A stretch of 64,000 nucleotides of DNA from Pacificispira spongiicola. GTDB taxonomy: Bacteria > Pseudomonadota > Alphaproteobacteria > UBA8366 > Aestuariispiraceae. The first letter of the stretch is position 1. The number at the start of each line of letters is the position of its first letter. This document shows, one piece after another, positions 60,161-64,000 of this stretch. The stretch is from the NCBI RefSeq assembly GCF_012926505.1, contig NZ_JABBNT010000005.1, positions 372,001 to 436,000 on the forward strand. Reading direction: 5' to 3'. Below the pieces are notes generated by a model that was not told the origin of the DNA, did no database searches, and saw nothing but the letters and a program-made list of their open reading frames with translations. A program made the position numbers and the translations under genes.

Positions 60161-61303
60161 TCACGGTTCCAGCAAGGCGCCCTTCTTGCGGTGTGCAAGC
60201 GGTTGCCGCCCCGCCACCTTCCCGACATTCTCCCCTGGCTGAACCAGACGCAGGTCGTTCCGCGCGAAGAACAGGCCGTCCGTGGACGATTTCAACGGGA
60301 TGCGCGCCGTCAGCGGATCCGCCGCCGTCAGGTCGATGACTTCGGCGACCACCTGTCCCGCCGCGACCGTTTCGCCTACCGCCGCCTTGAACGCGACCAG
60401 CCCGGCGATGGGGGATGAAATGACATCGACCTCGTCCAGTCGATACGGTATCGGCCCATCGGAAAGCGCCGTGCCATCCCCTGAAATCAGGCCACGTTTC
60501 GCCAGAAACCGGTACAGACCTTCCGCATCGCTGCGCCCCAGATCGTCCTCGATATCGTCTTTACCGCGCAGTTCCAGGGTACAGGCGAAGCAGGTCATGG
60601 ACAGCGCGTCCCCGTTTTCAACCAGCCCGCCCATGCGGCGCCAAACACCGGCATTGCAATCGTCGAAGCTGAAGCCGCCCGCTTCCTCCTCCAGCAGAAC
60701 GACCGGGAAGTCGATGGCGGCGGCCATTTCGCGCGCAATTTCCGCATGTTCGACATGGCAATAGACATGTGCCTGCGCTTCCTGGTCGCAATGAATATCG
60801 ATCACATAGTCGGAATCCACGCTGAGCCCCAGCAGCGTCGCGCGCCAATGTTGAACATCGGATCGCGCGGGCAAATCGGCGACAGCAGCTTTCAACGCCC
60901 CGCGAAACGCGACGATGTCCGCGTCGGCATCGCCGGTGAGACCGTTGCCGAGATAGGGCGCGGCCATGGGCGATAGGTCCGGCCAGTTCCGGTTGAAGTT
61001 GCCGGATCCGTCATAGGCATAGCGACCGGGAACGGCCCCGCCCTGACGCTGGTCCATGCCGATCGGATTGGCGTACGGCAGTACGATAATTTCCCCGACG
61101 ATCTTCCCCTCGCGATCCGCCGCATCCAGCATCGAAACCAGGTGATGCAGCGCCATCAGCCCCGGCCATTCGTCGGCATGCAAGGCAGCGTGCAGATAAG
61201 CCTTTGGTCGCGCCCCTTCGGTTCCGAAACGGTGCACGGTCAGGAACCGTTCGGTTCCCGGAGACGGCGATTTCAGAGGAATACGGTCAACGCTGTGGGT
61301 CAT
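60161..61303 (-). CDS. Succinylglutamate desuccinylase/aspartoacylase family hydrolase
   Basis: A zinc-dependent M14-type amidohydrolase of 380 residues. The zinc motif HADEWPG (HxxE) is at about residues 43-49, FNRNWPDL and VIDIHC (second zinc His) follow, and a C-terminal beta-barrel contains SPIAGLVAFKAAVGETVAAGQVVAEV, which resembles a lipoyl-like lid. Members deacylate N-acyl amino acids or similar amides; the substrate here is unknown. It is convergent to ctrA and shares no operon. Confidence 0.85.
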   Translation of the reverse strand: MTHSVDRIPLKSPSPGTERFLTVHRFGTEGARPKAYLHAALHADEWPGLMALHHLVSMLDAADREGKIVGEIIVLPYANPIGMDQRQGGAVPGRYAYDGSGNFNRNWPDLSPMAAPYLGNGLTGDADADIVAFRGALKAAVADLPARSDVQHWRATLLGLSVDSDYVIDIHCDQEAQAHVYCHVEHAEIAREMAAAIDFPVVLLEEEAGGFSFDDCNAGVWRRMGGLVENGDALSMTCFACTLELRGKDDIEDDLGRSDAEGLYRFLAKRGLISGDGTALSDGPIPYRLDEVDVISSPIAGLVAFKAAVGETVAAGQVVAEVIDLTAADPLTARIPLKSSTDGLFFARNDLRLVQPGENVGKVAGRQPLAHRKKGALLEP

Positions 61304-61407
61304 GATTTTTACAGGCCTTATTGAGGAGGGATGATTTCAGCGACCGTAAGCAGACGCCCCGCCCGCGGCAAGCCCGCTCGTCGCCATTCAATTGAGAGGG
61401 CATTCGA

Positions 61408-61422
61408 TTAAGGGCGTATTAA
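61408..61422 (+). promoter_or_regulatory. Perfect CtrA box upstream of the diguanylate cyclase
   Basis: TTAA-GGGCGTA-TTAA matches the CtrA consensus TTAA-N7-TTAA without mismatch. It lies about 100 bases upstream of the GGDEF gene, so CtrA control of c-di-GMP synthesis is likely. Confidence 0.6.
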
Positions 61423-61519
61423 GATTCCATGGATATTAAACACCGCGTGAATATTGGGTTTCCCCGCCCATCCCGGTCGACTATTTTCCGGGCGGGAGAT
61501 CGGGCACAAGGTTCAGTAA

Positions 61520-62959
61520 ATGCTTTCCAAACGTAAGTACCGATATGTGGCAGCCCTCAGTGCAATGCTGGTGGCCGGTTTTGTCGTGACCAGCCTCGTC
61601 AGCTATTTCGTGGCCCATGACTCCATCGCCAGACAGGTATCCGAAAGCACGCTTCCCCTGACCAGCGACAATATTTATTCCGAAATCCAACGCGACATCC
61701 TGCGGCCCATCTTCATCTCTTCGCTGATGGCGCAGGATACGTTTCTGCGCGATTGGACAATCCGCGGCGAACAGAACGCCTCTCAGATTCAGCGTTACCT
61801 GACAGCCATCCAAACGCGATATGAAACCGTAACGGCCTTTTATGTTTCAGAACGAACGCGGCGGTACTACCACCCGTCCGGCATATTGCGCACTGTGACC
61901 GACGACGATCCGCAGGATCAATGGTACAAGCGCGTCCGAACGATGAAAGACGACTATGAAGTCAATGTCGACTGGGACACTGCGGATCCGACCCGGCTGA
62001 CGGTCTTCGTAAACTATCGGGTTTACGATTATACAGGCGGCTATCTGGGTGCCGCCGGTGTCGGGCTGTCCGTCTCCGACGTCCGCCACCTGATCGAAGC
62101 CTATCAGAAACGCTACGGGCGGCGAATTTTCTTCGTGGACCGCGAAGGCAATGTAACCCTGCGCGCCGTCGGCTCCAACCTCGCGGAGTCCCTGCGCGAC
62201 GATCCTGACCTGGCGCCGGTCGCGACCAAGATCCTGACCTCCCCCAGCGGTACGATCGAATATCAACGCAACGGCGATACGGTTTATCTGAACAGCCGAC
62301 TGATCCCGGATTTCGGCTGGTACCTGATTGTCGAGGAACCGGAAGGTCGAACCGCCTCGGGCATTCAAAGCGCGCTGATCTGGAACCTCGCGATTTGTTT
62401 GGCCGTTACCCTGGTCGTTGTCGCTCTCGCCAACCTCATCATCGGCCGCTACCAGAACCAGCTGGAGGAAATGGCGACAACGGATAAGCTGACCGGCGTC
62501 GCAAACCGACATGCCTTTGAAATCGTTCTGGACTACATGCTGCGCAATGCGCGGCGAATGGAGTCTCCGCTGGCCGTGGCCATGGTCGATATCGACCATT
62601 TCAAATTGGTCAACGATCGGTTGGGCCATTTCGCAGGCGACAAGGTGCTTCAGACCATCGCCCGGATCATGAAGGAAAATTTGCGGGGATCGGATTCGAT
62701 CTGCCGCTGGGGCGGTGAGGAATTCCTGATCGTCCTTCCGGACTGCGACCTGAATCAGGCACAGACCATCACGGACAATATCCGACGCGAAATCGAGAAT
62801 ACCCCGGTACTCACCGGCAAGGGCGAAGCGCGGGTCACCATCAGCATGGGCGTCGGGCAATTGTCAAAATCCGAGCATTTGGACGATTTGATCCGACGCA
62901 CGGACGAGGCTCTCTATCGTGCAAAAGCGGCTGGTCGGAACCGCGTTGAACCTGCTTAA
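61520..62959 (+). CDS. Cache-domain diguanylate cyclase (GGDEF)
   Basis: A membrane-bound c-di-GMP synthase of 479 residues. TM1 is at about 9-32 and TM2 at about 285-312; between them lies a periplasmic double-Cache-like sensor (YHPSGILRTVTDDDPQDQWY, YRVYDYTGGYLGAAGVGLSV). The cytoplasmic GGDEF domain has DKLTGVANRHAFE, MVDIDHFKLVNDRLGHFAGD and the active-site GGEEF at about 398-402, with an intact product-inhibition site RGSD five residues before it. It is probably catalytic and feedback inhibited. No EAL domain is attached. Confidence 0.93.
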   Translation: MLSKRKYRYVAALSAMLVAGFVVTSLVSYFVAHDSIARQVSESTLPLTSDNIYSEIQRDILRPIFISSLMAQDTFLRDWTIRGEQNASQIQRYLTAIQTRYETVTAFYVSERTRRYYHPSGILRTVTDDDPQDQWYKRVRTMKDDYEVNVDWDTADPTRLTVFVNYRVYDYTGGYLGAAGVGLSVSDVRHLIEAYQKRYGRRIFFVDREGNVTLRAVGSNLAESLRDDPDLAPVATKILTSPSGTIEYQRNGDTVYLNSRLIPDFGWYLIVEEPEGRTASGIQSALIWNLAICLAVTLVVVALANLIIGRYQNQLEEMATTDKLTGVANRHAFEIVLDYMLRNARRMESPLAVAMVDIDHFKLVNDRLGHFAGDKVLQTIARIMKENLRGSDSICRWGGEEFLIVLPDCDLNQAQTITDNIRREIENTPVLTGKGEARVTISMGVGQLSKSEHLDDLIRRTDEALYRAKAAGRNRVEPA

Positions 62960-63105
62960 GAACAAGATGTATTCGAGGAAACTAGAAATTTTAAATCGCA
63001 GCTTCACAGAACTATAGCTGTTGCCTAGACTTGTACCCACTTGTGATCGAGCGGTTGTACTTCCTGTATTTAGAACTTTAGGGGTGGTGGGAGAAAGAGG
63101 CTGGC

Positions 63106-64000
63106 GTGAGCTACAATGCGCATACGTATCGATCGATGATCGAGTATATGCCGATCAACGTAATGACCTGCGATCTCAAGAATTTCAAAATCGACTACCT
63201 GAACCGAAAAAGCCTAGAGACATTAAAAACCATCGAACATGCGCTACCGTGCCGGGCCGACCAGATGCTCGGCACCTGTATCGATATCTTCCATAAAAAT
63301 CCGGCGCATCAACGCCAGATGCTCAAAGACCCGAAGAACCTGCCGCATTCCGCCGTCATTTCCATCGGCGGCGAATATCTGGACCTGCATATCACCCCGA
63401 TTACGGACAAATCTGGACGCTATATAGCGCCGATGGTCACCTGGTCGGTGATTACGGACAAGGTTGAACATGAACGGCAAAATCTGGTGCAGGCGCAGAT
63501 GCTGGACCAAATGCCGATCAATACGATCCTGTGCAATATCGAAACCTTTGAAATCACCTATGCCAATCAGGCGACGAAGGACACACTGAAAAGCATCGAA
63601 CATTTGCTGCCGATCAAGGCGAAGGATCTGATCGGCGCGAATATCGACGTATTCCACAAAAACCCAGCCCATCAACGCAACTTGCTGAAAGACCCGTCCA
63701 ACCTGCCGCATTCGACCAGGATCAGGCTTGGTGACCAATTCCTCAACCTGAACGTCTCCGCATTGTATGACAAATCCGGTCATTACTTCGCCGCCCTGCT
63801 GACCTGGTCGGTCGTGACCGCGCAAGTGCGACTCGCCGACCAGTTCGAAGCGGATGTGAAAACGGTGGTCGACGGTGTGTCTTCCGCATCGACCGAAATG
63901 CAGGCGACGTCCGAAACCATGGCGTCCGGGGCCGAGGAGACCAGCGTGCAGGCAAACACCGTGGCGTCGGCAGCGGAGGAATTGTCGCGGTCGATCACGG
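63106..64000 (+). CDS. PAS-domain methyl-accepting chemotaxis protein, N-terminal part
   Basis: An open frame that runs off the window end, with a GTG start at 63106 behind GAGAAAGAGG. Two PAS-like units of about 115 residues follow each other (about residues 8-120 and 128-240). Each contains EH-LP, an IFHKNPAHQR-type stretch and a NLPHS loop, so they arose by duplication. From about residue 248 the sequence becomes an Ala/Ser/Glu-rich heptad helix typical of chemoreceptor signalling domains (SSASTEMQATSETMASGAEE). No membrane segment is seen, so it is probably soluble. Confidence 0.85.
   Translation, partial: MSYNAHTYRSMIEYMPINVMTCDLKNFKIDYLNRKSLETLKTIEHALPCRADQMLGTCIDIFHKNPAHQRQMLKDPKNLPHSAVISIGGEYLDLHITPITDKSGRYIAPMVTWSVITDKVEHERQNLVQAQMLDQMPINTILCNIETFEITYANQATKDTLKSIEHLLPIKAKDLIGANIDVFHKNPAHQRNLLKDPSNLPHSTRIRLGDQFLNLNVSALYDKSGHYFAALLTWSVVTAQVRLADQFEADVKTVVDGVSSASTEMQATSETMASGAEETSVQANTVASAAEELSRSIT

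Noticed and set aside
1-64000. CRISPR arrays, tRNA or rRNA genes, insertion sequences, phage genes
   Set aside because: Looked for throughout; no regularly spaced repeats, cloverleaf sequences, transposase or integrase motifs were seen.

Overview
This window is about 64 kb of GC-rich alphaproteobacterial chromosome, almost fully coding and dominated by flagellar genes. The protein types (FliX, FlbD, FlaF, FlbT, CtrA, SciP, FlgJ without a muramidase domain, single-cysteine DksA, FlhF/FlhG, MotA) point to a free-living, polarly flagellated member of the Rhodospirillales or a close relative. A DMSP-lyase-like cupin suggests a marine habitat. No IS element, phage gene, CRISPR array, rRNA or tRNA was seen.

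Layout. 1-931 (-): fliM (cut by the window edge) and fliL. 1225-4715 (+): flgF-flgG-flgA-flgH. 4894-6014 (-): dksA and fliX. 6265-11349 (+): flgI-flgJ-flgN-like-flgK plus a Gfo/Idh/MocA oxidoreductase. 11442-14361: a secreted phytase-like protein and the cupin. 14556-17563 (+): nucleotide-sugar genes (PLP aminotransferase, epimerase, SpsF-type cytidylyltransferase). 17560-20748: housekeeping genes (TetR regulator with a double operator, DUF2834 protein, VOC protein, panC, panB). 20949-31296 (-): eight tightly packed genes for flagellin sugar synthesis and transfer (TPR glycosyltransferase, Maf, NeuB-type synthase, AsnB-type and PP-loop amidotransferases, formyltransferase, methyltransferase, GNAT). 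31530-33700 (-): two nearly identical flagellins. 33881-39948: two CgeB-like proteins, flgL, flaF, a second formyltransferase, flbT and a FlaG-like gene. 40225-44125 (+): fliK-flgD-flgE. 44356: sciP. 45072-57481 (+): fliF-fliG-fliH-fliN-motA-flbD-flhA-flhF-flhG, a FliK-like protein and a small QueF-like protein. 57478-59262 (-): fliI-fliJ. 59426: ctrA. The window ends with an AspA-like hydrolase, a Cache-GGDEF cyclase and a partial PAS chemoreceptor.

How it works together. Seven -24/-12 (sigma-54) promoter matches were read by eye, before flgF, flgI, the sugar aminotransferase, the glycosyltransferase operon, flagellin 2, flgL and fliK. The early operon that encodes FlbD (fliF onward) has no such match. 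It has instead an inverted repeat, GGCAA-N3-TTGCC, which also lies between fliX and flgI. This fits a Caulobacter-type hierarchy: CtrA/SciP, then the fliF operon with FlbD, then the FlbD and sigma-54 late genes, with FliX gating FlbD. Here the hierarchy appears to include the flagellin glycosylation genes as well.

Most notable for follow-up: the QueF-fold protein in the flagellar operon; the TPR glycosyltransferase overlapping a Maf gene; glycan-type genes inserted between flagellin regulators; and two near-identical flagellins with different promoter types. All statements come from reading the sequence; no database search was run.
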